From NCBI GenBank assembly GCA_016870995.1, contig VFZU01000027.1, positions 1 through 54,529 on the forward strand: DNA of 54,529 nucleotides. The letters are read 5' to 3'. The stretch comes from Acidobacteriota bacterium. GTDB lineage: Bacteria; Acidobacteriota; Terriglobia; Bryobacterales; Bryobacteraceae. A program made the position numbers and the translations under genes. Within the stretch, counting starts at the first letter, position 1. Each line of letters begins with the position of its first letter. The notes below the pieces were generated by a model. That model ran no database searches. It worked only from the letters and a program-made list of their open reading frames with translations, and was not told the DNA's origin. Shown here in pieces: positions 8,340 to 16,537 of the stretch.

Positions 8340-9462
8340 TGTTCCAGTATCGGTGCATTTCTTCAGGCGGAGGTACCTTCAGCGGCCGCACCAGGCGGAA
8401 CCCGAGGCCCAGCGCATCGGTGTGGTACCAGATCGATTTCGGCAGATTCGGGTCCTGCTGCTTCCAGCTGGCATCAGAAGCAAAACGCGCCGTGCAACTT
8501 ACGCGATCCGGCTTATCCGCCCACGATCCACCACGCGCGCTATGCGGGTAAGAAGTCTTCGATGGATACCACGCCTTCGGGTCCTTGTAGGCATCCGCGT
8601 AGTATTGATCCGTCGTCCACTCCATCACGTTCCCCAACATGTCGTAAAGCCCAAACGCATTCGGCTTCTTCGTCCCCACCAGTTCATATTGCTTCTTGGA
8701 GAACACAGCCACTCCCGCAAGGTCTGCCGGAGCCGGGGCGTTCGCTTTGCACGCGTATTCCCACTCCGCCTCAGTCGGTAAGCGGTAAAAGTGTCCAGTC
8801 TTGGAACTCAACCATTGCGCATACTTGTTCGCGGCGTGATGCGTCATCGAAATCGCAGGATACCCTTCGATTCCCATACCGAACGACATCTCAACATAAG
8901 GCTTGGTCGGTCGGCTCACCGCATCAACAGCGATATTGGCGCCCGTTTCTTCCCCTGACAAGTTGGCAAACATGAACAACCGGTATTCGTTCCAGGTCAC
9001 TTCGCGAGGAGCCATCCAGAACGCCTCAATACTCACTTCATGTTCTGGCGATTCATCCTTCACCGCGTTGTTGCCCATCTTGAACTTGCCCGCCGGGATC
9101 GGCACCATCTCATACGGCACATCCGTCCCCGGGATCGCGGCCTTGTAAGGTTTCATCACCTTATCTTTAGCCGACGATTTTAAAATCTGCCAGTGCAGGT
9201 TCTTCGTTAGGGCCAGATCGTCTTCCATGGTCTTTTGAGCTTCCGGATAGCTCAAGCCTTCAGCCACCCATTGCGTCAGGGTCGCTTTGTCCTTGGCGCT
9301 CAGCGGCGGCCCACCCGGTGGCATTGTCGCAAGGGATCCAACAATCCGATCTTTCTTGCGCACAAAAAAAGCCCGGTCATGACAAGCAGCGCACTGCTTG
9401 TCGATGACCGGCTTTACTTCACTCACAAAATCAACAGCAAAAAAAGCAAACAGCAGAATCAT
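8317..9462 (-). CDS. exported fusion of a cytochrome c motif and a SUMF1/FGE-like domain
   Basis: Protein of 381 residues. After a short signal sequence (MILLFAFFAVDF) a haem c motif CAACH sits at residues 24-28, with a likely distal Met in TMPPGGPPLS about 20-25 residues on. This arrangement is known from planctomycete-type cytochromes. From about residue 120 a formylglycine-generating-enzyme-like fold follows (MVPIPAGKFKMGN, HEVSIEAFWMAPREVTWNEY, LPTEAEWEYACKA, NVMEWTTDQYY, ARGGSWADKPDRVSC, LGFRLVRP). Only one Cys is seen in the region where true FGE carries a Cys pair, so sulfatase activation is doubtful. It is coupled to the upstream oxidoreductase by a 4-base overlap and carries a strong terminator-like hairpin in its 5' coding region. 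Confidence 0.85.
   Translation of the reverse strand: MILLFAFFAVDFVSEVKPVIDKQCAACHDRAFFVRKKDRIVGSLATMPPGGPPLSAKDKATLTQWVAEGLSYPEAQKTMEDDLALTKNLHWQILKSSAKDKVMKPYKAAIPGTDVPYEMVPIPAGKFKMGNNAVKDESPEHEVSIEAFWMAPREVTWNEYRLFMFANLSGEETGANIAVDAVSRPTKPYVEMSFGMGIEGYPAISMTHHAANKYAQWLSSKTGHFYRLPTEAEWEYACKANAPAPADLAGVAVFSKKQYELVGTKKPNAFGLYDMLGNVMEWTTDQYYADAYKDPKAWYPSKTSYPHSARGGSWADKPDRVSCTARFASDASWKQQDPNLPKSIWYHTDALGLGFRLVRPLKVPPPEEMHRYWNNGVAEDQ
9364..9415 (-). terminator. terminator-like hairpin inside the 5' coding region of the cytochrome/SUMF1 gene
   Basis: On the minus strand two 22-base arms (9394-9415 and 9368-9389) pair almost perfectly around a 4-base loop (9390-9393), with one bulged base on each side. 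A run of seven U follows at 9370-9364. It lies about 48-100 bases into the gene and encodes the CAACH haem motif. The structure is read directly from the sequence; activity as a terminator or attenuator is inference. Confidence 0.5.
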
Positions 9463-10730
9463 ACAAACTTCGTGATCCCCGGCTTTGCCATCGGCATATC
9501 CGGCAAGCTTCCCTTCGCATCGAACGGATCCGGGAACGTCGAGAGCTTCGAGTTCTCAATCTGCTCCCAGGTAATCTGCGCGCCTGTGTAAGCAGCAGTG
9601 CGGCCGTGAATTGCGAGCAGCGTCGAAGACACCATGCGGTCGCCCTTGTTCACGACTTCACCCTTGCGAACAGCCGCAAACAGAATGTCGTGCTCGTACT
9701 GGTAGCCGTCATTCTTCTGCCCTTCAAACTGCCAGAGCGTCTTGCCCTTGTGATCTTCAACGATCGGCAGCGGACCCCGGCCAATCGTTACCTTGCCCTG
9801 TGTGCCGAGAATGTAGTCTGCATTCTCGTTGTAGATGCCCGGGATCTGGCGATGCGCGATAAACGCCCGTGCCCCATTCGGGTACAGGTAGTTCGCCTCG
9901 AAATGGTCGAAAATGTTGCCGCCTTCTTGCGGAATCTGCCGTCCACCATGCGCCACGCACGACACTGGCGGCTGATCCTTGAAGCACCATGCCACTTTGT
10001 CCACCGAGTGAACGGCCTGTTCGACGAAGCCGTCTCCGCACGTCCAAACGAAGTTGTACCAGTTCTTGGTCTGCCATTCGACGTCGCTCATGCCGGCAGG
10101 CCGCGCTGATGCAGGCGGCATCGGCTTGACCGGGCCCGTGTAATATGTCGCATAGTAAGACAACACATCACCGATAATCCCAGCGTGGATCTGCTCCATC
10201 AGCTGTGAGATGTGCTTCGAGTAGCGCCACATGAACCCGTCGACGATGCACTTGTTCTTGGCCTTGGCCATCTTCACTGACTCGATCACGCTGCGAACAC
10301 CCGTCGGGTCCACGGCCATCGGCTTCTCGGTGAACACGTGCTTATTCTTCTCCACCGCATAGCGGAGCTGCACCGGCCGGAATCCCGGCGGCGTGCAAAG
10401 CAGCACGACATCGATGTCAGAATCGATCACTTTCTGATAGGCGTCGAAGCCAAGATATTTGCTTCCATCCGCCACCTTCACCTTGGGCCCGTTGATGCGG
10501 CCAATCCGGCCAAGTGACGCATTGATCTGATCGGTCGAGACATCGGCAACGGCCGTGAGCTCGGCGTAATCGTCGGCTTTCAGCGCCTGGCTCGCAGCCC
10601 CGGTGCCGCGGCCGCCCGCTCCAACCAGTCCAACTTTGATGGCATTGGTTACCGTCTGTGCCTTAATGATGGCGGGTGCGGCAAGGATGCTTGCCGCCTT
10701 CAAAAAATCGCGACGTGGTGTTTCAGACAT
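9459..10730 (-). CDS. Tat-exported Gfo/Idh/MocA family oxidoreductase
   Basis: NAD(P)-dependent sugar or inositol-type oxidoreductase of 423 residues. The N-terminus RRDFLKAASILAAPAIIKA is a twin-arginine signal, so the folded protein is exported with its cofactor. The Rossmann motif VGLVGAGGRGTG follows at about residues 32-44, and the catalytic EKP triplet is present in HVFTEKPMAVDP. The C-terminal domain has the family pattern including the conserved GGRQIPQEGGNIFDHF stretch. It overlaps the downstream cytochrome/SUMF1 gene by 4 bases. The substrate cannot be assigned. A 35-base gap separates it from the divergent O-acetylation genes. Confidence 0.9.
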   Translation of the reverse strand: MSETPRRDFLKAASILAAPAIIKAQTVTNAIKVGLVGAGGRGTGAASQALKADDYAELTAVADVSTDQINASLGRIGRINGPKVKVADGSKYLGFDAYQKVIDSDIDVVLLCTPPGFRPVQLRYAVEKNKHVFTEKPMAVDPTGVRSVIESVKMAKAKNKCIVDGFMWRYSKHISQLMEQIHAGIIGDVLSYYATYYTGPVKPMPPASARPAGMSDVEWQTKNWYNFVWTCGDGFVEQAVHSVDKVAWCFKDQPPVSCVAHGGRQIPQEGGNIFDHFEANYLYPNGARAFIAHRQIPGIYNENADYILGTQGKVTIGRGPLPIVEDHKGKTLWQFEGQKNDGYQYEHDILFAAVRKGEVVNKGDRMVSSTLLAIHGRTAAYTGAQITWEQIENSKLSTFPDPFDAKGSLPDMPMAKPGITKFV

Positions 10731-10765
10731 AAAACCTGAGTTTATCTCAATACAATGGAAAAGAC

Positions 10766-11833
10766 GTGCGTGGAATCTTCAAGTTACTCCTGGGTGTTGC
10801 GATCTTTCTTGCCGCGGACGCCGCCGCCTTCCGCTCCGGTTGGTATGCCCCTTACCTTGAGCCCAACTCCAGCGCCGGCATGCTCCAGTTGACGCTCTCC
10901 CGGGCTCGCAAGCACCAGTCCGAATGGACCGAGCCCCTCGTTTTGACCCTCGGCGACTCCCGCATGAACTACTCCTCCAAGCTCGCCAACGAGCATGCGG
11001 CCAAGAACAAGTACCCCTTCCGTCTCTCGCATGGCGGAGTCGCGGGCACCAACCCCCGTGTCTGGCACTATATCCTGCGTGAACTCGATCCCACCGCTCG
11101 CCGCTACAAAGCCATCGTCTTTCCCGTCGATAGCTTCGACGACGAAGACACCTTCATTGACTACAACGACTACCCGATCGACATAAACTACCTCTCTCTT
11201 CTCCTCCGTTGGTCCGATATCCCGGCCTACCCGCAAAGCTACGCAACCCCCAAATATGCGCTCGAAGCCTGGAAGGCCAGCCTGTTCAAGGGCGCCGCTC
11301 TCCAACAGGACATCCTCGCTCTCTTCCTGAATCCCGCCAAGCGCCTCGAGGAAGCTCGAACCACCCGTGACTGGTGGCCCAACGGCAGCTACGATTACCT
11401 CGAAGAAGAGCGCAGCGTCGCGGGCCTCGCCATCGATTGGACCACTCGCGCCGTCACCATCCCGCCCGGCGTCGATCGCCAAGTCATCGAAACCGTTCTG
11501 CTCCGTCCCAACGCGCCTCAAACCGGCCGCTACGGGCAATACCGCCGGCGCTGGTTCAACGAACTCTTCGCCCGCTACCAGAACAGCCCAACCAAGCTCA
11601 TCTTCGTCATGCTGCCCCGGGGCCCGATTGTGCGCCCGCCAGTGCAGACCGTTTCAAGCGTCATCCGCGACTTTGCCAAACAGGGCCGCATCACGCTCGG
11701 CGACGAACACCGCTTCGAATCCCTCGAAAAACCCGAACTCTTCCGCGATGGCCTTCATATGAATCGCGCTGGCTCCACGCTCTACGGTGAAATGCTCACC
11801 GACGATCTTCAAAGGATTCTCGGTGCTATTTAA
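10766..11833 (+). CDS. SGNH-type hydrolase/acyltransferase partner of MBOAT (AlgX/AlgJ-like)
   Basis: Exported or membrane-anchored protein of 355 residues with an N-terminal hydrophobic segment (IFKLLLGVAIFLAADAAAF). The catalytic-type motifs of the SGNH superfamily are visible: Ser in LTLGDSRMNYSS and an Asp/His pair in RDGLHMNRAGSTLYGEM. GTG 10766 is preceded by GGAAAAG at good spacing. It overlaps the MBOAT gene by 11 bases. In alginate, cellulose and peptidoglycan O-acetylation systems such a periplasmic protein takes the acetyl group that the MBOAT protein delivers and transfers it to the polymer. The assignment rests on the motifs and this pairing. Confidence 0.75.
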   Translation: MRGIFKLLLGVAIFLAADAAAFRSGWYAPYLEPNSSAGMLQLTLSRARKHQSEWTEPLVLTLGDSRMNYSSKLANEHAAKNKYPFRLSHGGVAGTNPRVWHYILRELDPTARRYKAIVFPVDSFDDEDTFIDYNDYPIDINYLSLLLRWSDIPAYPQSYATPKYALEAWKASLFKGAALQQDILALFLNPAKRLEEARTTRDWWPNGSYDYLEEERSVAGLAIDWTTRAVTIPPGVDRQVIETVLLRPNAPQTGRYGQYRRRWFNELFARYQNSPTKLIFVMLPRGPIVRPPVQTVSSVIRDFAKQGRITLGDEHRFESLEKPELFRDGLHMNRAGSTLYGEMLTDDLQRILGAI

Positions 11834-13160
11834 CACGCTTGCCTTCTTTTGGTTCATGCTTGCTACTCTGGCAGGCTTCTACCTCCTGCCTCTGTCATTG
11901 CGCCGCTATTGGCTTCTCGCCGCAAGCTACTACTTCTACGCCAGTTGGAACCTCAAGTTCCTCACCCTCCTCATCGGCGTCACCCTCGTCGATTACCTCG
12001 CCGGTCTAATCGTCGATAGCCGCCAGGGTCCCTCCCGAAAACTCGCTCTCATCGTCAGCCTCGCTGTAAATCTCTCCGTCCTCGTCTTCTTTAAGTACTT
12101 CCACTTCCTCACCGCCCATCGTTTCAACATCGAGATCATCCTGCCCATCGGGATCAGCTTTCACATTTTTCAAAGCATGTCCTACGTCATCGATGTCTAT
12201 CGCCGACAGCAGGCTCCCGTTCGCAATCCTCTCGACTACGCCCTATTCCTCGCCTTCTTTCCACAACTCGTCGCCGGCCCCATCGTTCGCGCCCGGCAGT
12301 TCTTTGTCGACCTCAACCCCTGGACGCGCCCCTCCACGGAAGACCTCACCCGCGGCATCTTCCTTCTTGTCCTCGGCCTGACCAAAAAAATGGCTTTCGC
12401 CGACAACTTCGCGAAAATCAGCGATGGCTATTTCAACAACCTCGCGGCGCATCCCGGCATCCTCGACGCCTGGACAGGTACCTTCGCCTTCGCCCTCCAG
12501 ATCTTCTTCGACTTCTCCGGCTACACAGACATGGCCATCGGCATGGCCAAGCTCCTTGGCTTTCATTTCCCTCTCAACTTCAAGCGCCCCTATCTCTCCG
12601 GTAGCATCACCGAATTCTGGCGCCGCTGGCACATCTCTCTGTCTTCCTGGCTGCGCGACTATCTATACATCCCCCTCGGCGGCAATCGCAAGGGCCCGCT
12701 GCGCACCTACATCAACCTCATCCTCACCATGTTGCTCGGCGGCCTCTGGCATGGAGCCAGTTTCAACTTCATCCTCTGGGGCGCGTGGCACGGCTTGTTG
12801 CTCGCCATCGAAAGACTCTTTGGGTTGGACAAACCGCAGTGGTGGTGCGCTCCGATCACCTTCGTTCTTGTCCTCCACGGATGGGTGTTCTTCCGCGCGG
12901 CCACGCTCGACGGTGCATTCTTCGTCATCGAACATCTCTGGCGCGGCCCGCTGGGCACGCTTCTTTTCAACCCCTGGCAATGGGCCCTTGCCGCGCTCGC
13001 TACTCTTGTGGCCCTCCTCGAAGAACGCTTCACTCTCGAAGATCGCCTGGTCATTGGCAGTGCGCTCGTATTCGCTCTCGCCATTGCGATGATGCTGCTG
13101 GTTCTCGAGATCTTTGCCGTTACCGATGTGGAGATCCCCTTCGTCTACTTCCAGTTCTGA
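11823..13160 (+). CDS. MBOAT family O-acyltransferase (AlgI-like)
   Basis: Polytopic membrane acyltransferase of 445 residues from GTG 11823 (VLFNTLAFFWFMLATLAGFY). It carries the hallmark AlgI/DltB motifs: PQLVAGPIVRARQF, FDFSGYTDMAIGMAKLLGF, FWRRWHISLSSWLRDYLYIPLGGNR, and the invariant His in GGLWHGASFNFILWGAWHG. Its role is to move an acyl group, probably acetyl, across the membrane to the partner encoded just upstream, for O-acetylation of an exopolysaccharide or cell wall polymer. The two genes overlap, so expression is coupled. No polymer synthase lies beside them, so the acceptor is unknown. Confidence 0.92.
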   Translation: MLFNTLAFFWFMLATLAGFYLLPLSLRRYWLLAASYYFYASWNLKFLTLLIGVTLVDYLAGLIVDSRQGPSRKLALIVSLAVNLSVLVFFKYFHFLTAHRFNIEIILPIGISFHIFQSMSYVIDVYRRQQAPVRNPLDYALFLAFFPQLVAGPIVRARQFFVDLNPWTRPSTEDLTRGIFLLVLGLTKKMAFADNFAKISDGYFNNLAAHPGILDAWTGTFAFALQIFFDFSGYTDMAIGMAKLLGFHFPLNFKRPYLSGSITEFWRRWHISLSSWLRDYLYIPLGGNRKGPLRTYINLILTMLLGGLWHGASFNFILWGAWHGLLLAIERLFGLDKPQWWCAPITFVLVLHGWVFFRAATLDGAFFVIEHLWRGPLGTLLFNPWQWALAALATLVALLEERFTLEDRLVIGSALVFALAIAMMLLVLEIFAVTDVEIPFVYFQF

Positions 13161-13185
13161 GCTTGGCTGTGATAAACCTTTCACA

Positions 13186-14073
13186 ATGATGTGGACTCGC
13201 CGCACCCTCCTTGCCTCTCCTCTATTAGCTGCCCCATTCAAGCAGCCCATCGGGATCAACCTCTACACAGTTCGTAACTCTTTGGCCAAGGCTCCCGGGT
13301 CAACCTATGAGGCCCTGGCGAAGATCGGCATCTCAACGATCGAGGTCCGTCCCGTCCACCTCCTGCAACATGCAAGTTTCATTAAGGCTACTGGCCTCAA
13401 GCCAGTCCACATGTTTATCGAGACTCCGATCATTACGGGCGCCTGGGCGGAATGGGCGGGCTTTAGTAAAGCCATGGCCGCCCGCATGAAGATGCCCGCG
13501 CCGCCTGCCCCTGCATCTCGGCCCACCCTCGACGAGATGATCGACCTTGCCAAGACTCACGGAGTCCAACGTATCGGCACCAGCATGCTCCTCGCAGGCG
13601 AGCGAGCCAATGCCATTGATGCGATCAACCGCGCTGCCGAAACCTGCGCCAAAGCTGGCATCGAACTCTTTTATCACAATCACGCTTTCGAGTTTGATGG
13701 CAACAAAGGCCAGCGCTTAATCGATCGCCTCCACAAAGAGCTCAGCCCCAAAGTCCGCTTCGAATTGGACATCTTCTGGGTCTCCATCACCGGCAATTCC
13801 CCGCTTGAAATGCTCGGCAAATGGCAGGGGCGTGTCCGCTCCATTCATCTCAAGGACCTCGCTCCAAACGTCTCCCGCCCGGCTCAGGAAATCGACGTTG
13901 CTCCAACCGCCTTCCGCGAACTGGGCCAAGGCATCCTGCCACTGCCGAAGATTCTCAAAGCTGCCAGAAAAGCGGGCGTCGAACACTTCCTCATCGAACT
14001 CGACTACGCTCCTGGCGATCCACTCGACAGCGTTCGCAAGTGCTGCGACCACCTTAAGTCCGTCTCCGTCTAG
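13186..14073 (+). CDS. exported sugar phosphate isomerase/epimerase-like TIM barrel protein
   Basis: Protein of 295 residues of the AP-endonuclease-2-like xylose isomerase superfamily. The N-terminus MMWTRRTLLASPLLAAPF has a twin-arginine-like signal. Metal-ligand positions are recognisable in LFYHNHAFEF, FELDIFW, SIHLKDL and HFLIELDYAP. Members of this exported group are frequent in Acidobacteria and Planctomycetes and are thought to act on sugars, but the substrate is unknown. The frame extends upstream to 13114, yet that part lies in the MBOAT gene, and ATG 13186 gives the signal peptide. Its 3' end overlaps a small minus-strand membrane gene by 20 bases. Confidence 0.85.
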   Translation: MMWTRRTLLASPLLAAPFKQPIGINLYTVRNSLAKAPGSTYEALAKIGISTIEVRPVHLLQHASFIKATGLKPVHMFIETPIITGAWAEWAGFSKAMAARMKMPAPPAPASRPTLDEMIDLAKTHGVQRIGTSMLLAGERANAIDAINRAAETCAKAGIELFYHNHAFEFDGNKGQRLIDRLHKELSPKVRFELDIFWVSITGNSPLEMLGKWQGRVRSIHLKDLAPNVSRPAQEIDVAPTAFRELGQGILPLPKILKAARKAGVEHFLIELDYAPGDPLDSVRKCCDHLKSVSV

Positions 14074-14254
14074 CCCGCGACAGGATCATCACTGTCAGGA
14101 TCATCATGATCTGCACCACAACCAGGCTGCTCTTCACGGCCCCTGTTGAAACCAGATAGAGATCCACGGCCCCGATGCCAAGCAGTATCGACACTTGAAT
14201 CAAACGTGCTACCCACACACTGATCACGCTAAAGCAGGCTACGTGAGAAGCCAA
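14054..14254 (-). CDS. small two-helix membrane protein, hypothetical
   Basis: Open frame of 66 residues from TTG 14254; GTG 14227 is an equally likely start. It encodes two hydrophobic helices (ISVWVARLIQVSILLGIGA and SSLVVVQIMMILTVMIL) and a basic tail RARRRRT, a normal topology for a tiny inner membrane protein. I do not recognise a family. It follows the thioredoxin-like gene on the same strand after a 58-base gap and overlaps the sugar isomerase gene by 20 bases. It could be a chance hydrophobic frame. Confidence 0.4.
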   Translation of the reverse strand: MASHVACFSVISVWVARLIQVSILLGIGAVDLYLVSTGAVKSSLVVVQIMMILTVMILSRARRRRT

Positions 14255-14312
14255 GCAGCCCTCGTACTATTCCGGTGGCCTAAGCACCCCACGGGCGCTC
14301 ATTCCGGCCCCT

Positions 14313-14672
14313 TCAACCCGGCTTGTGAACGGGCACATCCTCAACAAAAACCACCCCCAGATCCTCAAACCCCTCTTTGTCGAACCCTTCGATTCTTTTG
14401 CTCACCCGGCCCGCCTCATCGATTACGAACAGCGTCGGCACATACTCGACCCCGAACCGATTGCTGAGTGGATAGCCATCCTCCACCCGGTCGAAGACCA
14501 TCTCGATCTTCACCCCAAATTGCTCAGCAAATTTGGCCGTTGCCGCTTCGTCGTCCTGGGAAACTCCGATCACCCGATGTGTGGCCCGATTCAAGAACGG
14601 CATCCCGAACTTGCACGTTGGGCAAGTCACCTTGAAGAAGGCCAGCACGCAGTTTGGCGGGACCTCAAACAT
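14313..14672 (-). CDS. thioredoxin-like/redoxin protein
   Basis: Thioredoxin-fold protein of 119 residues with active-site CPTC in FFKVTCPTCKFGMPFLNR and the cis-Pro loop in VEYVPTLFVIDEAG. The spacing between them and the insert VIGVSQDDEAATAKFAEQFG place it with TlpA/AhpC-TSA-like redoxins. There is no signal peptide or membrane anchor, so it probably acts in the cytoplasm. It starts 5 bases after the STAS gene stop and is read in the same operon as a two-component system. A thiol redox role is likely; the partner is unknown. Confidence 0.8.
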   Translation of the reverse strand: MFEVPPNCVLAFFKVTCPTCKFGMPFLNRATHRVIGVSQDDEAATAKFAEQFGVKIEMVFDRVEDGYPLSNRFGVEYVPTLFVIDEAGRVSKRIEGFDKEGFEDLGVVFVEDVPVHKPG

Positions 14673-14677
14673 CCCGA

Positions 14678-15085
14678 CTACTTTTCTTCCTTAGCCTTCC
14701 GCTGTGCCTGCACAAAGCTCAAAATGTCGAACTTCTGGATCTCCCGATCCGGGAAGAAGCTATTTACCGCCTCTTGCTCATCCTTGAACACCTGAAACAC
14801 CGTGGCCAGTTTGGTCAGCACCATCAGTTCCATGTCGCGCTCTGATGGGCTCAGGATCCGTAAGCCGCCTCCCGCCCGCTGCAGGGTCGAAAAGCAATTC
14901 ACAAGCATGCCCAACCCGCTGGAATCGATGTAATCCACCTTCTCCAGATTCACCACGACCTTCTGCTGATTGGCGATATCCGCCGTTGAATGTTCTCTCA
15001 GCAGCTGGCATGGCTCTCCGGCAACCAGCGATCCATCCAGATCCAGTATCTTAATGCCTTCCCGCGATCTCTCTTTGATTTGCAT
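14678..15085 (-). CDS. STAS domain protein, anti-anti-sigma factor-like
   Basis: Single STAS domain of 135 residues with the SpoIIAA-type phosphorylation loop YIDSSGLGMLV, the Ser being the usual target of an anti-sigma kinase. A C-terminal helix rich in Lys and Glu (FVQAQRKAKEEK) extends past the domain. The start at 15085 lies inside the upstream histidine kinase gene, a 35-base same-strand overlap, so the two are probably co-translated. No RsbW-type kinase is in the window. Likely a partner-switching regulator in the same transcript as the two-component system. Confidence 0.85.
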   Translation of the reverse strand: MQIKERSREGIKILDLDGSLVAGEPCQLLREHSTADIANQQKVVVNLEKVDYIDSSGLGMLVNCFSTLQRAGGGLRILSPSERDMELMVLTKLATVFQVFKDEQEAVNSFFPDREIQKFDILSFVQAQRKAKEEK

Positions 15086-16529
15086 ATTCGTTCGCTTGCT
15101 TAATGGTGGCAGCAGCCATGGGCAGAGTCACTTGAAACGTGGTCCCTACGTCAACTTCGCTGATCACCTTGATTTCTCCATGGTGCGCTTTCACAATCCA
15201 AGATACAAAACTGAGTCCCAGGCCCAGCCCTTTTTCCCCGCCACTCTCCTTCATGGGCACTCGATAGAACCGATCGAACAGATGCGGCAGATGTTCCGGG
15301 GCGATCCCTTCTCCATTGTCGCGAATCTCTAACTCAAAGGTGTCCTCCAGTGGACGCGCCTTCAAACTCACCTCGACAAATCCCGCCTCGCGAGTGTACT
15401 TGATGCCGTTGTCGATCAGGTTGTACAGCAACCTTTCAATCTGAATTCGGTCCGCCATGATCTTCGCTGACTTCGGCAAACTTGCCGTCAGCTTCACGGC
15501 CCGGTACTGCGCTGGAATTTCCAACTCCTCCAGCACTTCCTGCGCCAGTGGTACCAAATCCAGCTCCTGAAACTGCATCGCCAACTGCCCGCTCTCCGCT
15601 TTGGCCAGATTCAGCAACGCCCTTACGATCTGCGACAGCCGGTCGATATCCTCGAGCGCCCCCTCGATCGCCACGCGCAACTCCTCTTCGTTCCGCGCCG
15701 TCATCATCGCCACTTCCAGTTGTCCCCGCACCACGGTAATCGGAGTCCGCAACTCGTGAGACACATCCGTCGAGAACTGCCGCATCATTTGAAAGCTCTT
15801 CTCCAGCCTGGCCACCATGCCATTGAAGCTCTCGATCATGTGATCCAACTCGTCGCGCGAACCCCGCGGTGGCACACGCAACGACAAGTTCGATTCCGAC
15901 ACCTGGCTCATCTGCGCCGCCACTTCCGTCACCGGCTGCATCGCCCGCCGCGCCAGCAACCACCCCAGAAAAGCCGCCGTCAGAATGAAGAACGGCAACG
16001 CAGCAAAGTAATCGACGCTGAACTCATCGATTACCTTTTGGCTCGGCGTAAAGTTGCGCCCGAGAGCCACAAAATATTGATGGCCATTCTCGCTCAGCGT
16101 CCCTTGCCGCACCATAAAGACCTGGCCACGGAAGTTCGGATGATACGTGTAGGAAGGCTTCGAGTCGTTCAATACTTGCGTGATCACCGCCGGGCTTTGA
16201 AAACCCATCTCGCGGTACATTTCCGAGCTCTCCAGCACCTCGCCCTTGTCGTCGGCGATCATGTAGATCAGCCGCAAGCGCTCAACGATCGAAGCCTCTT
16301 CTTTATCGTTAGGGTCGTAGCTCCACTCAAGAGCACCCGCCGCGTTGATCCGCAGAAACCCCTTACAGGCGGCCCACTCTTCGTCGAGCAAACCTTGCAC
16401 AGTAGTTTCGATCACCCCACTCAGCATCCCGCGCAGCACAAACCCAAACCCAGTCAGCAGGATTGCAAAGAAAATCGTATAGCTCAGCGCCAGGCGAAAC
16501 CGCAGCCCTCGAAAAAGTTGGCGCTTCAT
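15051..16529 (-). CDS. two-component sensor histidine kinase, HAMP type
   Basis: Sensor kinase of 492 residues. The first transmembrane helix is at about residues 14-32 (LSYTIFFAILLTGFGFVL), then a periplasmic domain of about 140 residues, a second helix (AALPFFILTAAFLGWLLARR) and a HAMP region (MQPVTEVAAQMSQV). The HisKA box is FSTDVSHELRTPITVV; the ATPase domain shows NLIDNGIKYT, DNGEGI and KGLGLGLSFV. The layout resembles CusS-type heavy-metal or envelope sensors, but the ligand is not evident. It is 8 bases downstream of its response regulator gene on the same strand, so they form a pair. Its last 35 bases overlap the STAS gene. Confidence 0.92.
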   Translation of the reverse strand: MKRQLFRGLRFRLALSYTIFFAILLTGFGFVLRGMLSGVIETTVQGLLDEEWAACKGFLRINAAGALEWSYDPNDKEEASIVERLRLIYMIADDKGEVLESSEMYREMGFQSPAVITQVLNDSKPSYTYHPNFRGQVFMVRQGTLSENGHQYFVALGRNFTPSQKVIDEFSVDYFAALPFFILTAAFLGWLLARRAMQPVTEVAAQMSQVSESNLSLRVPPRGSRDELDHMIESFNGMVARLEKSFQMMRQFSTDVSHELRTPITVVRGQLEVAMMTARNEEELRVAIEGALEDIDRLSQIVRALLNLAKAESGQLAMQFQELDLVPLAQEVLEELEIPAQYRAVKLTASLPKSAKIMADRIQIERLLYNLIDNGIKYTREAGFVEVSLKARPLEDTFELEIRDNGEGIAPEHLPHLFDRFYRVPMKESGGEKGLGLGLSFVSWIVKAHHGEIKVISEVDVGTTFQVTLPMAAATIKQANEYANQREIAGRH

Positions 16530-16537
16530 GGCAACTG

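Noticed and set aside
14081-14106. 11-base direct repeat CAGGATCATCA
   Set aside because: Two copies 4 bases apart within the small membrane protein; explained by a repeated Met-Ile-Leu codon run.
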